Assembly: GCA_964522015.1 (NCBI GenBank)
Contig: CAZFST010000022.1
Span: forward strand, 14,232 to 78,231
Source: QQWI01 sp964522015
GTDB lineage: Bacteria; Bacillota; Clostridia; Peptostreptococcales; Acidaminobacteraceae
Length of the DNA: 64,000 nucleotides
Direction: 5' to 3'
The stretch's first letter is position 1. The number at the start of each line of letters is the position of its first letter. The position numbers and the translations under genes are program-made. Shown here piece by piece: positions 7,495-16,001 of this stretch. A model generated the notes under the pieces. That model saw only the letters and a program-made list of their open reading frames with translations, was not told where the DNA came from and ran no database searches.

Positions 7495-8690
7495 AAGATT
7501 TGAAGCATATAATCTATTTTGAGGGTTTGCTTGATGAAGCAAATAATCAACTGGTACGGCAAGCAAAAGACGAAGGAAAACGAGCGCTGGGGTATACCTG
7601 CTTTCATATGCCGGAGGTACTCTTAAACCTAGACAATTGTTTTTCGCTGCGCATGCGTGCTCCGAAAACAGGGTCCATGGAAATTGCCACATACTACATG
7701 TCCAACTACACCTGCGAGTTTTGCAGAGCAATCGTGGAAAGAGCCTTTGAAGGCGGATACAATTTTCTCGATGCCATTGCTGGCGTTGATGCTTGTGCGG
7801 TGATGAATCGTGCGATGGAGAACATAGAAGTATTAAATCTGATCCCCAATAAGAATTTTTTTGTATCCCATATCGATGTTCCGTATAAAGTGAATGAAGA
7901 TTCAGTAGAGCACTATGTGCAACAAATTGAATTGAAGGTGTTGAACAAGCTAAAAGAGAACTTTGGCATCGATGTCTCTGAGGAAGCAATGAAAAAAGCA
8001 GTTGAGATCCATAACGAAGTCTGTGCGCTTATAACAGAAATAGGTGAATTCAGAAAAGAAGACAATCCACGAATTACCGGATACGAATTTCACATATTGA
8101 CTCTAGTGACGTATGTATGTCCAAAGTATCTGATCTTAAATAAGCTTCGTGAAACCTTGGAAGAAATAAAACTACGAGAATCAGACGCGAAAAAGAAGTT
8201 TAGGGCAAAGGTAGTTCTTATTGGTAGTGAGATTGATGATCCGGAATTAATCAAGCTGATTGAGGATGCTGGAGCACTGGTTGTAGCAGATAGATACTGT
8301 TTTGGTTCATTCCCGGGTCGACAAGAGATCATATTGAGAGAGAATGAAGGCGTATTATCCTCTATTTGCAGGCAGTACTTGGAACAGAGCTTATGTCCTC
8401 GTTATGTCAGTCAGGAAAAGAAAGATCAAAGATGGGATTTTGCCGAGACCTTGTACAAGGATTATCACGCTGATGGGATTATCTACGAGCAAATCCAGTT
8501 TTGTGATTATTGGTGTTACGAACGGGCTTTAGCAAGTCATATAATGTCTGAAGAAAGAAATATTCCTGCACTTTCCGTGGACCGTCCATATATGTCTAGA
8601 ACCTCGGGACAGCTCAGAACACGGGTTCAGGCTTTTGTCGAAAGTCTTGAAATCAAAAAAATACAAAAAGACATGCAAAAAGGGGTATAG
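7491..8690 (+). CDS. 2-hydroxyacyl-CoA dehydratase/benzoyl-CoA reductase family subunit
   Basis: A 399-residue HgdB/BcrB-type subunit, which in this superfamily binds a low-potential iron-sulfur cluster and acyl-CoA. Cysteines near the N-terminus (Cys37 in GYTCFHMPEVL, and Cys75/Cys78 in NYTCEFCRA) and the C-terminal QIQFCDYWCYE fit the family pattern of cluster ligands. It overlaps the CooC-like gene by 4 nt and lies 4 nt before the second subunit, so the two are translated together. The family includes 2-hydroxyacyl-CoA dehydratases, ATP-dependent benzoyl-CoA reductases and double-cubane cluster proteins; which activity applies is open. Confidence 0.88.
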   Translation: MKDLKHIIYFEGLLDEANNQLVRQAKDEGKRALGYTCFHMPEVLLNLDNCFSLRMRAPKTGSMEIATYYMSNYTCEFCRAIVERAFEGGYNFLDAIAGVDACAVMNRAMENIEVLNLIPNKNFFVSHIDVPYKVNEDSVEHYVQQIELKVLNKLKENFGIDVSEEAMKKAVEIHNEVCALITEIGEFRKEDNPRITGYEFHILTLVTYVCPKYLILNKLRETLEEIKLRESDAKKKFRAKVVLIGSEIDDPELIKLIEDAGALVVADRYCFGSFPGRQEIILRENEGVLSSICRQYLEQSLCPRYVSQEKKDQRWDFAETLYKDYHADGIIYEQIQFCDYWCYERALASHIMSEERNIPALSVDRPYMSRTSGQLRTRVQAFVESLEIKKIQKDMQKGV

Positions 8691-8694
8691 GAAT

Positions 8695-10254
8695 ATGAGT
8701 AAAAATTTAGGCAAGCTATATTCCGGGGAAATGGCGTTAAAACATAGGGAATGGAGAGGCTTTCGAGATACTTTTTACGATTTTGGAAGATGGCTCAAGT
8801 GTTGGGGTGGCGTCATGATGAATTTATCATTATCCTGCCCTACTCAATTGGTAAAGGGCTTGTTTCTATATCGATGGATGAGTACCTACCTTACTGTTCC
8901 TGCCTTTTTTGATAAGAATACTTTAGGATTACGGGGAGCAGAGCTTCGGATTTGCCATAAGCAGGTTTGGATGGAGGTTACTCATGCCACCAGTGTAGTC
9001 AAGACAATTCTAAAGGGGGATTCCGTCCTCAACGGCAATAGTAAGAAAGCAAAAGCACTCAGTGATAAGGTTGTCCTATTTGACGAAATGATGCCGATCC
9101 AAATCATGGCAGGCTTTCCGAATCTGATCGGTCTTCCTATACAATTGATCCCAATTTTCCTACCTTCGATGATGGATCAGTTAAGCTCCATGCCATATAT
9201 CGATGCTATTGAAAGCTATGGTTTGCCTGCAGATGTTTGTCCTTTGCCTGCTGCAGAAGCTGGGTGCGCGGTTGTTGGCGATTACCCTCGATTGGGCAAA
9301 TGTTTTATCACAAGCAGTATGCCCTGTGATGGCAGTTGCATGTCGTCGTCCTTTCAGGATCGTTTTTTTAAACTCCCAACATACCCACTATCACCACCAG
9401 TTCGCTTCAACGAAGATGAAGTGCAGAGATATGCCGTTAAGGATCTTCAAGCAGCCATTCGATTTATTGAGGAACAGACCGGTGAGACCTTTGACTGGGA
9501 TGCTTATTTTACCGTTATGAAGAGATATAATGCGGAAACGGAGCATTTACTTAACAAGTGGGAAATCAACAAAACCCCATATCCTCAGGTAACCGGACCA
9601 GCCTTGACCATACACCGCATGTATGCGTTCCAGATCGCGGGAAGCTTGGATCCAAGGTTTCTGAAGAATGATGAAGTTGTGTATAAAATGATGATGAAAA
9701 ACTATGAGAAGGACAAGAAGAAATACGGGAAACTCGGCACCACCAAACATCGCCATAGAGCCTTGGTGTGGTCGTGTCCCGCACACTATTATGTGAATTT
9801 TTCTTTCTGGGCACAAGAATGTTGGGGTATTCAGGTTTTGATGGATATGGAATGCATGCTGTCCCATCACATCTATAACACCGAAGATAAGGAAGCCACA
9901 TTGATCGATCTGGCAAAATCTTATGAGCGTATGTCAATGCGAAGTAATACGAATGGTGGGCATGTAAACGTTCTCGAAGAGTTATGGAAACAATGCAAGG
10001 CCTTTGATGCGAATATCGTTATCATGTACGGACATGTTTCTTGTAAAACCATGGCAGGTCTCAATGGTTTGTTTGAAGATCAGGCACGGGAAAGGGGCAT
10101 TCATTTGATTTGGGTCGAGCACGACTTGATGGACCCACGTACGGTTTCGAGAAAAGAAATGAGAAATAAGGTCAATCGTTACATGCAGACCGTATTTCGT
10201 GAAGAACCCCTTGATGCAAGTTTGGTTGATTTTGAAGATGCGAGAGCGTGGTAG
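8695..10254 (+). CDS. 2-hydroxyacyl-CoA dehydratase family subunit, long form
   Basis: A 519-residue second subunit of the dehydratase/benzoyl-CoA reductase superfamily, well above the usual 370-440 residues. A cysteine-rich stretch is seen in the first half (VCPLPAAEAGCAVVGDYP, then MPCDGSC). The end (MYGHVSCKTMAG, then HDLMDPRTVSRKEMRNKVN) matches the superfamily's conserved C-terminal block. An AGGGG site precedes ATG 8695; an earlier in-frame TTG lies inside the upstream gene and is unlikely. It probably forms the heterodimer with 7491-8690. Confidence 0.82.
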   Translation: MSKNLGKLYSGEMALKHREWRGFRDTFYDFGRWLKCWGGVMMNLSLSCPTQLVKGLFLYRWMSTYLTVPAFFDKNTLGLRGAELRICHKQVWMEVTHATSVVKTILKGDSVLNGNSKKAKALSDKVVLFDEMMPIQIMAGFPNLIGLPIQLIPIFLPSMMDQLSSMPYIDAIESYGLPADVCPLPAAEAGCAVVGDYPRLGKCFITSSMPCDGSCMSSSFQDRFFKLPTYPLSPPVRFNEDEVQRYAVKDLQAAIRFIEEQTGETFDWDAYFTVMKRYNAETEHLLNKWEINKTPYPQVTGPALTIHRMYAFQIAGSLDPRFLKNDEVVYKMMMKNYEKDKKKYGKLGTTKHRHRALVWSCPAHYYVNFSFWAQECWGIQVLMDMECMLSHHIYNTEDKEATLIDLAKSYERMSMRSNTNGGHVNVLEELWKQCKAFDANIVIMYGHVSCKTMAGLNGLFEDQARERGIHLIWVEHDLMDPRTVSRKEMRNKVNRYMQTVFREEPLDASLVDFEDARAW

Positions 10255-10272
10255 CTTACAGAAGGAGAATGG

Positions 10273-11076
10273 ATGATGAAGAAATTTTATGGTGGTTGTG
10301 ATGTTGGCTCTACCTATACAAAGGTCGTTATATTGGACGAAAAAAGCAAAATCGTTGCAAGCAACACTATCAGGAGCAAGATCAACTCGGAGGAAAGCGC
10401 GAAAGCAGGTCTTATGACGGCATTGTCACAAGCAGGACTTACAAGCATAAGTGACTTGAACTACCTGGTTGGCACAGGTTATGGAAGAAACAAGGTTCCC
10501 CAAGCTCATGAAAATATAAGTGAGATTAGCTGCCATGCTATGGGAGTTCATTTGACAGATCCTTCAGTGAAAGCGATTATTGATATTGGCGGGCAGGATG
10601 TAAAAGGCATTTCAGTTGACACAGATGGTACCGTGAAAAATTTTGCCATGAATGATAAGTGTGCAGCTGGCACAGGCCGTTTCTTCGAGTCTATGGCAAA
10701 GGCGTTTGAGCTTGAATTGCCGGAGTTTTGCGAGCTTTCCTTGAAAGCAAAGAATGTAATTCCAATCACTGCTCAATGTACTGTTTTTGCGGAAAGTGAA
10801 GTGATTACACTTGCTGGAGAGGGAAAGCCTAAGGAAGAAATCGCTGCTGGAATTCAGTTTGCAGTTGCAAAGCGGTGTTTTGTTATGGCCAAAAAAGCTG
10901 GTGCAACAAGCTGCATAACATTAACGGGTGGATGTGCTAAAAACACAGGCTTAAAAAAAGCGATTGAGCATGTGCTGAAAATAAAAGTCATAGACCTAAA
11001 AAATGATCCTCAATTGATGGGTGCGCTAGGCGCTGCAGAGTATGCCCGCCAAAAGGGTATAGCAAAGGAGATCTAA
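10273..11076 (+). CDS. Acyl-CoA dehydratase/reductase activator ATPase (HgdC/BcrA type)
   Basis: A 267-residue ASKHA-fold ATPase that hydrolyses ATP to push a single low-potential electron into the partner enzyme. It has the phosphate loop GCDVGSTYTKVVILD, a second nucleotide motif IIDIGGQDVKG, and the two cysteines that hold the bridging 4Fe-4S cluster of the homodimer, in KCAAGTGRFFE and AQCTVFAESEV. The C-terminal LTGGCAKNTGL is also typical. An AAGGAG site precedes the tandem ATG ATG. Its presence directly implies that 7491-10254 needs ATP-driven reduction. Confidence 0.95.
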   Translation: MMKKFYGGCDVGSTYTKVVILDEKSKIVASNTIRSKINSEESAKAGLMTALSQAGLTSISDLNYLVGTGYGRNKVPQAHENISEISCHAMGVHLTDPSVKAIIDIGGQDVKGISVDTDGTVKNFAMNDKCAAGTGRFFESMAKAFELELPEFCELSLKAKNVIPITAQCTVFAESEVITLAGEGKPKEEIAAGIQFAVAKRCFVMAKKAGATSCITLTGGCAKNTGLKKAIEHVLKIKVIDLKNDPQLMGALGAAEYARQKGIAKEI

Positions 11077-11077
11077 C

Positions 11078-11233
11078 ATGAATCTGATTTGGTTGTTGCT
11101 GATCATAGCGGTTGTGGCTTTTGTTCTATTGTTCACAATATATTTTTTCAATTTGGATATGAAGCTTGTTGCTGTCATATACCAAATGCTTGGCAAGCGC
11201 TTCGATAACGAAAAGAAGGAAACGAGTCTGTAA
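11078..11233 (+). CDS. 51-residue single-pass membrane peptide
   Basis: A short gene preceded by AAAGGAG 7 nt before its ATG. Its stop TAA shares a base with the ATG of the next gene, so it is embedded in the operon and probably real. The product is one hydrophobic helix (about residues 3-24, WLLLIIAVVAFVLLFTIYFF) followed by a short charged tail ending KRFDNEKKETSL. I recognise no family. Position suggests a membrane anchor or small accessory subunit for the electron-transfer proteins encoded on either side. Confidence 0.75.
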   Translation: MNLIWLLLIIAVVAFVLLFTIYFFNLDMKLVAVIYQMLGKRFDNEKKETSL

Positions 11234-11946
11234 TGGAACTTTATAACGGAATCATAGATGAGACTATGGATTTGTTAGCTTCACATCCTTATCGCAGCAT
11301 TTTGATCGATGGAGACCCAAAATGGGATATGTGCAGTAGTAATGAGGTAATACTGGCAAAAGATACATCATTTGAATTAGGCGCTAACAAATTGACATCT
11401 GTGAATTACTCCTGTGTCACTACTTCAAAACAGCTGATTCCCAATGATGAGATACTGCTTTTGGGCCCTGATTTGACTGAAATAAAAGAAGATACCCCCT
11501 TTATAAGAATTGTTTTACTAAACATCAATGATCTCGAAGATGAAACTGCATATAACGTGATCAAAGACTTGGAATATATAAAGTATGATGTAATTCCCAA
11601 AGGATATATGATTAGGGCCTCAAGCTTTGATCATAGAGAGCAAGTCCGAGTCAGTCGGACTGCTGTTCAAAATGCAATAAATTTTAAGACAATTGGGAAC
11701 ATATACATCAAAAAATTAAAAGAAAACAAACTTGTAAACACGGTCCGCATCATATTTATAACAAAGGACAGTCCGGAATTTGTAAGATTTATTGAACTCG
11801 CCAATAAAACAGTATCCTTAACAAAAACTTTGAATCAAGTGCTAAATAATATGAGTCTCGACTGTAATTCATGTCATTTGAAAATTGTATGTGATGAGGT
11901 TGAGGGTCTAAAAAAGATACACTTTGACAGCGCTCAGAAATTGTAA
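11233..11946 (+). CDS. Acetyl-CoA synthase beta-like domain protein
   Basis: A 237-residue protein resembling only a middle region of acetyl-CoA synthase/CO dehydrogenase beta subunits (AcsB/CdhC). It shares the FELG opening (47-50), ILLLGPDLTEI (74-84) and VRIIFITKDSPEFVRFIE (171-188). The catalytic A-cluster domain with its CXXC-type nickel and iron ligands is absent. Three cysteines near the C-terminus (211, 214, 220 in CNSCHLKIVCDEVEGLKK) could hold a metal site. It overlaps the small membrane gene by one base. Recognition is by remembered sequence pattern and needs a profile search. Confidence 0.6.
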   Translation: MELYNGIIDETMDLLASHPYRSILIDGDPKWDMCSSNEVILAKDTSFELGANKLTSVNYSCVTTSKQLIPNDEILLLGPDLTEIKEDTPFIRIVLLNINDLEDETAYNVIKDLEYIKYDVIPKGYMIRASSFDHREQVRVSRTAVQNAINFKTIGNIYIKKLKENKLVNTVRIIFITKDSPEFVRFIELANKTVSLTKTLNQVLNNMSLDCNSCHLKIVCDEVEGLKKIHFDSAQKL

Positions 11947-12034
11947 TAGTGCCATAGTAAGCAATGGATTGCTTGAACCACCAAAATACAAGAGGGTGTA
12001 ATTACTGGAGCATAGATTATAGGAGGATTAAGAA

Positions 12035-14710
12035 ATGGCTGTCAGAAAGAAAATTCTTAAACTTGCCAAGAAGATCGCGGGATCATCGGCATTATTGGTT
12101 AAATGGGATGAACGTGCTCCAGAATACTATGTTTTGGCGTGTTGTGTATCAGATGAACAAGCAGAGGTTGGCTTAGCCATGAAGCTGAGAAAGCCACAGA
12201 CGATCGAACAACTTGCTGCGAGGTGTGGAAAATCTATTGAAGACACAAAAAGGCTTGCAATGGAACTAGCCGTAATAGGTGGATGTATTTTTTATTCTGA
12301 AAATGGAGTTGATTTATTTGAATTGACGGTTTTCGTTCCAGGTGTAATGGAGAAGATTGTATCCAATAAGGAGCTCTGTGAAAAACATCCAGAAATTCCG
12401 AAAGCCTTTGAAGAATATGCTAGACTGAGAGGGGCGACACTATCAACTAATTTGCCCATGGGTATAGGACCAATGAGAGTCCTTCCAATTGAGTCTGCTA
12501 TTAGCGCTGATACGCGAGTAGCCTCATATGAGGAAGTTTCAAAAATTCTGGACAAGAACACTCTTTTCGCAGTAGCAGCATGCTCTTGTCGAAGATCAAG
12601 AAGACTTTTGGAGGAAGGTTGCGGACACTTAGAGGAAGATATGTGTATCCACCTTGGTATAGGCGCTGAATACTATCTTCGTACGGGCAAAGCTAGAGCG
12701 GTTACTAAAGAAGAAGCATACGAAATCATAAAAAAGGCTGAAGAAAATGGGTTGATGCATAATATTCCAAATATAGACGGCGCTGAACATACTCACGCCA
12801 TATGCAACTGCTGCTCATGCTCGTGCTACGCATTGAGAAATGCGACCTACTTTAATGCGCCTGACATGGTTCGTTCAAATTACATTGCGGAAGTGGATAA
12901 AGATAAATGTGTTGCTTGCGGACAATGCGTAGAAAACTGCCCAACCAATACGTTGAAGTTAGGACAAAAAATCTGCTCAAAGACTCCAATCGAAGAAAAG
13001 AAATCCCTTTCACCACGAGATCATATATGGGGTGCGAAGAATTGGAATCCAGAATATCGAACAAACAGGGAAAATGTTGTAGCTACTGGGACAAGCCCCT
13101 GCAAAACAGAGTGTCCAGCGCATATTGCCGTACAAGGCTATATCAAACTTGCTTCCATGGGAAAATATACTGATGCTCTAGAACTCATAAAAAAAGAAAA
13201 TCCATTCCCAGCTGTATGCGGCAGAATCTGTCCAAGAAAATGTGAATCCGAGTGCACACGGGGTGACATCGATGAGCCGGTTGCAGTTGATGAAATCAAG
13301 AAGTTTATTGCAGATCAAGAATTGAAAAAAGAGTTACGATACGTGCCGAAGAAGAGAAATGAATATGGTAAGAAAATTGCAGTCATTGGAGCAGGTCCAG
13401 CCGGATTGGCATGTGCCTACTACTTGGGCATTGATGGATACAAGGTAACTGTATTTGAAAAGCAGTCCAAGCTTGGCGGTATGCTGACCCTTGGCATCCC
13501 TTCTTTTAGACTGGAAAAAGATGTCGTTAGGGCTGAAATTGAAATCCTTAAAGAATTGGGTGTCGAGTTTAAGACGGGTGTAGAAGTTGGGAAAGATATT
13601 ACCTTATCAGAGCTTCGGAAGCAGGGTTATAAGGCATTCTACGTTGCGATTGGAGCACAAGGTGGTAGGAAGCTTGGTCTTGAAGGTGAAGATACTCTAG
13701 GTGTTATTACTGGTGTCGATTTTCTACGAGATACAAATTTGGGACATGATACAAAGTTATCAGGTAAGGTCCTTGTTATCGGTGGTGGAAATGTAGCTAT
13801 AGATGTTGCAAGAGCAGCTATCAGAACAAATGCGGCAAGTGTTGATATGTATTGCCTAGAAAGCAGAAATGAGATGCCTGCCCTGGATGAGGAAGTTCAT
13901 GAAGCCCTGGAAGAGAAAATAGCTATTAACAACTCATGGGGTCCAAAACGGATTTTAGCCCAGAACGGAAAGCTTGTCGGTATTGAATTTAGAAAGTGTA
14001 TTTCTGTATTTGATGAATATAATAAATTCAATCCGAAATATAATGAGAATGAGCTTATTACCATAGAAGCCGATCATATTATTCTTTCGGTTGGACAATC
14101 GATTGAATGGGGCAACTTGTTGAAAGAGTGCAATGTTGAACTGAATCGAAACAATACTGCGGTTGCGGACGCTTTTTCTTATCAGACTGGAGAGCCGGAT
14201 ATATTTGTTGGTGGGGATGCCTATACGGGTCCGCAATTTGCAATAGATGCAATTGCGGCGGGCAAGCAAGGCGCTGTTTCTATCCATAGATTTGTTTGGG
14301 AAGGTCAAAGCTTGGTTATCGGCCGTGATAGAAGAGCATATCATGCATTTGATAAAGAAAACATTGTTGTTGAAGGTTATGATACCGTTGGTAGACAACA
14401 AGCGGGACATAAGCATGAAAGCAAAATTTCATTCATGGACAATCGCGTTACTTTTACTGAAGAACAAATGAAGAAAGAAACTGAGAGATGTTTAAGCTGT
14501 GGGGCTGTTTCCATTGATCAGGAAATATGCATTGGCTGCGGGCAATGTACGACAAACTGTAAATTTGATGCAATCAAACTTGTTAAAAGGTTTGATAAAA
14601 AAGGGTCTACATTTGAAAAATTACCATTGCATATTGGAAAACAGTTAGGCAGTCGGGCAGTCAATATTACGCTTAGGAAAGTTAAAGATGTTGGTAAAAG
14701 GGGGAATTGA
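12035..14710 (+). CDS. Iron-sulfur flavoprotein, NAD(P)H:ferredoxin-type oxidoreductase with GltD-like core
   Basis: An 891-residue multidomain electron carrier. Residues 1-280 are a helical, cysteine-rich N-terminal domain (ACSCRRSRR near 182-190; CNCCSCSC at 257-264). A ferredoxin motif CVACGQCVENCP follows at 292-303. A glutamate-synthase-small-subunit-like part has its own cluster cysteines (356-407), an FAD-binding GAGPAGLACAYYLG (452-465) and an NAD(P) site in VLVIGGGNVAIDVARAA. A C-terminal CIGCGQCTTNC adds another cluster. Similar proteins accompany ATP-dependent benzoyl-CoA reductases (BzdV type). It likely supplies reduced ferredoxin or electrons to the activator at 10273. Confidence 0.85.
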   Translation: MAVRKKILKLAKKIAGSSALLVKWDERAPEYYVLACCVSDEQAEVGLAMKLRKPQTIEQLAARCGKSIEDTKRLAMELAVIGGCIFYSENGVDLFELTVFVPGVMEKIVSNKELCEKHPEIPKAFEEYARLRGATLSTNLPMGIGPMRVLPIESAISADTRVASYEEVSKILDKNTLFAVAACSCRRSRRLLEEGCGHLEEDMCIHLGIGAEYYLRTGKARAVTKEEAYEIIKKAEENGLMHNIPNIDGAEHTHAICNCCSCSCYALRNATYFNAPDMVRSNYIAEVDKDKCVACGQCVENCPTNTLKLGQKICSKTPIEEKKSLSPRDHIWGAKNWNPEYRTNRENVVATGTSPCKTECPAHIAVQGYIKLASMGKYTDALELIKKENPFPAVCGRICPRKCESECTRGDIDEPVAVDEIKKFIADQELKKELRYVPKKRNEYGKKIAVIGAGPAGLACAYYLGIDGYKVTVFEKQSKLGGMLTLGIPSFRLEKDVVRAEIEILKELGVEFKTGVEVGKDITLSELRKQGYKAFYVAIGAQGGRKLGLEGEDTLGVITGVDFLRDTNLGHDTKLSGKVLVIGGGNVAIDVARAAIRTNAASVDMYCLESRNEMPALDEEVHEALEEKIAINNSWGPKRILAQNGKLVGIEFRKCISVFDEYNKFNPKYNENELITIEADHIILSVGQSIEWGNLLKECNVELNRNNTAVADAFSYQTGEPDIFVGGDAYTGPQFAIDAIAAGKQGAVSIHRFVWEGQSLVIGRDRRAYHAFDKENIVVEGYDTVGRQQAGHKHESKISFMDNRVTFTEEQMKKETERCLSCGAVSIDQEICIGCGQCTTNCKFDAIKLVKRFDKKGSTFEKLPLHIGKQLGSRAVNITLRKVKDVGKRGN

Positions 14711-14754
14711 AATCACGTCTAAGAGTAGAAGAAAACCCAATCTGCAATCGCCTG

Positions 14755-14763
14755 TGTTATAAT
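14755..14763 (+). promoter_or_regulatory. Extended -10 promoter of the tetR gene
   Basis: TGTTATAAT gives a TG-N extended -10 with a perfect TATAAT at 14758-14763. No good -35 lies 16-18 bp upstream, which extended -10 promoters tolerate. It would allow the regulator to be made independently of the long operon. Confidence 0.5.
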
Positions 14764-14807
14764 ATGTGAGAAAGCATTAAGTTCAAAATATATTTAAGGA
14801 GATTGAC

Positions 14808-15416
14808 ATGGCGAGAGCTAAGGATACGCGGACTCTGATTTTAGAAGGAGCCCGCAAAGTCATCAGTAAAAAAGGAATCCAGAGCGCGACTATGCGCAAT
14901 ATAGCCGATGAAGTACAGCTAAGCACCGGTGCTCTCTATCATTATTTTAAATCAAAAGAGGAAATCCTCTATGCGGTTATGGATGAGAGTCTGCCGGTAT
15001 ATTCCCAAATTGCCACTAAAACCCGATCTGGCGATATGGATAGAGATAAATTGCTATCCGAAATCTTCGACAGTATCAATAAGCGGTTACACAAAAATCA
15101 AGAAAATCGTGTTCAATTTTACTTGGCGCATGAAGCGATTATGGGCGATAAAGAAATTAAAGAAAAATTCAAATTAAAATATAACGAATGGATCGAACGC
15201 ACATCGGAGATTATTGCCGCCTTGTATCTACACCCCAGCTCGCGGTATGCCAATGCGATAGCCTCGCTGCTTGTAGGTGCTATCGATGGTTATGTGATGC
15301 AGTTGTTGCTTGGAGCAAATACCGCAGATAGAGAAGATATAAAAAAGGTATACGAATTACTTATAAAAGAAGGCATACCACGGATAATTACCATGCTTCA
15401 AGATGAGCAGGAATAG
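14808..15416 (+). CDS. TetR/AcrR-family transcriptional regulator
   Basis: A 202-residue TetR-type repressor. The N-terminal helix-turn-helix is plain: TLILEGARKVISKKG, then MRNIADEVQLSTGALYHYFKSKEEI (about residues 28-52). The C-terminal ligand domain is not recognisable by eye. An AAGGAG site precedes the ATG. Coming right after the island's last enzyme, it is the natural candidate to bind the palindrome at 3731-3748 and respond to a pathway acyl-CoA or acid; both points are inferred. Confidence 0.9.
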   Translation: MARAKDTRTLILEGARKVISKKGIQSATMRNIADEVQLSTGALYHYFKSKEEILYAVMDESLPVYSQIATKTRSGDMDRDKLLSEIFDSINKRLHKNQENRVQFYLAHEAIMGDKEIKEKFKLKYNEWIERTSEIIAALYLHPSSRYANAIASLLVGAIDGYVMQLLLGANTADREDIKKVYELLIKEGIPRIITMLQDEQE

Positions 15417-15476
15417 AAATCTTAGGGGGCTGTTGCTCTAATGGGCCATGTAGGCAGAGTTTTGAAAAAACAAGAT

Positions 15477-15524
15477 AAAATGGTCAGAAAGTTAACGATG
15501 GGTTAGCTTTCTGACCATTTTTTT
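15477..15524. terminator. Rho-independent terminator after tetR
   Basis: TGGTCAGAAAG (15481-15491) pairs perfectly with CTTTCTGACCA (15507-15517), and inner TAAC/GTTA pairs extend the stem. Seven T residues follow on the plus strand and an A-rich tract precedes it, so it may also stop minus-strand transcription from the chemoreceptor remnant. Confidence 0.9.
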
Positions 15525-15537
15525 AGTTTTTGTATTT

Positions 15538-15894
15538 TTATTGTTGGAATCTTTGAACTTCTAGTTGCTGTAATTGTGCTTGATTGGACAACTCCTCACT
15601 AGAGGTGGCTGACTCTTGGGCAGTGTTGCTATTTTGATGGACAATTTGAGCAATCTGATGGAGATGCTGGTCCATTGAGGTGACACTGTGGGCTTGTTCC
15701 AAGGACTTATTGGCTATGGCATCCATAAGTAAAGTCGCATCGCCAATAGTGATGTGGATGGTCATTAAAGCATCTGATACTGCCTGAGCTCGCTCGGTCC
15801 CCACCCTTGTTTGTACAAATGTGTTTTCTAAGATATCCTTTCTGAATTTTGTGGAAATAAAAGTAAGTGAATTCAAACTATTCTTGAAAAGCAC
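15538..15894 (-). pseudogene. C-terminal remnant of a methyl-accepting chemotaxis protein
   Basis: About 118 codons remain open. The part from roughly 15810 down to 15541 resembles the end of a chemoreceptor signalling domain (HQIAQIVHQNSNTAQESATSSEELSNQAQ). The membrane, HAMP and hairpin-tip regions are missing and the first 25 residues do not look like an MCP. It reads as a decayed fragment at the border of an accessory block. Confidence 0.75.
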
Positions 15895-15928
15895 AGGTTT
15901 GACGCTTACCGTCGCCTGTGTTTTTTTT
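15892..15928 (+). terminator. Stem-loop with T-run upstream of fic
   Basis: CACAGG (15892-15897) pairs with CCTGTG, with inner GACG/CGTC pairs, followed by eight T residues. No plus-strand gene is visible just before it, so it may be a leftover terminator of a lost gene, or part of a leader for the fic-Wadjet operon. Confidence 0.6.
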
Positions 15929-16001
15929 ACAAAATATGATATTGTACTTTATGTTATTCGACTTGTACGGTATGATGGTACAAGAAGGAGTGTGAATAAA
16001 A

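Noticed and set aside
6715..11946. A Wood-Ljungdahl (CO dehydrogenase/acetyl-CoA synthase) locus
   Set aside because: Only a CooC-like ATPase and a partial ACS-beta-like domain are present; CO dehydrogenase, the catalytic ACS domain, the corrinoid protein and the methyltransferase are absent.
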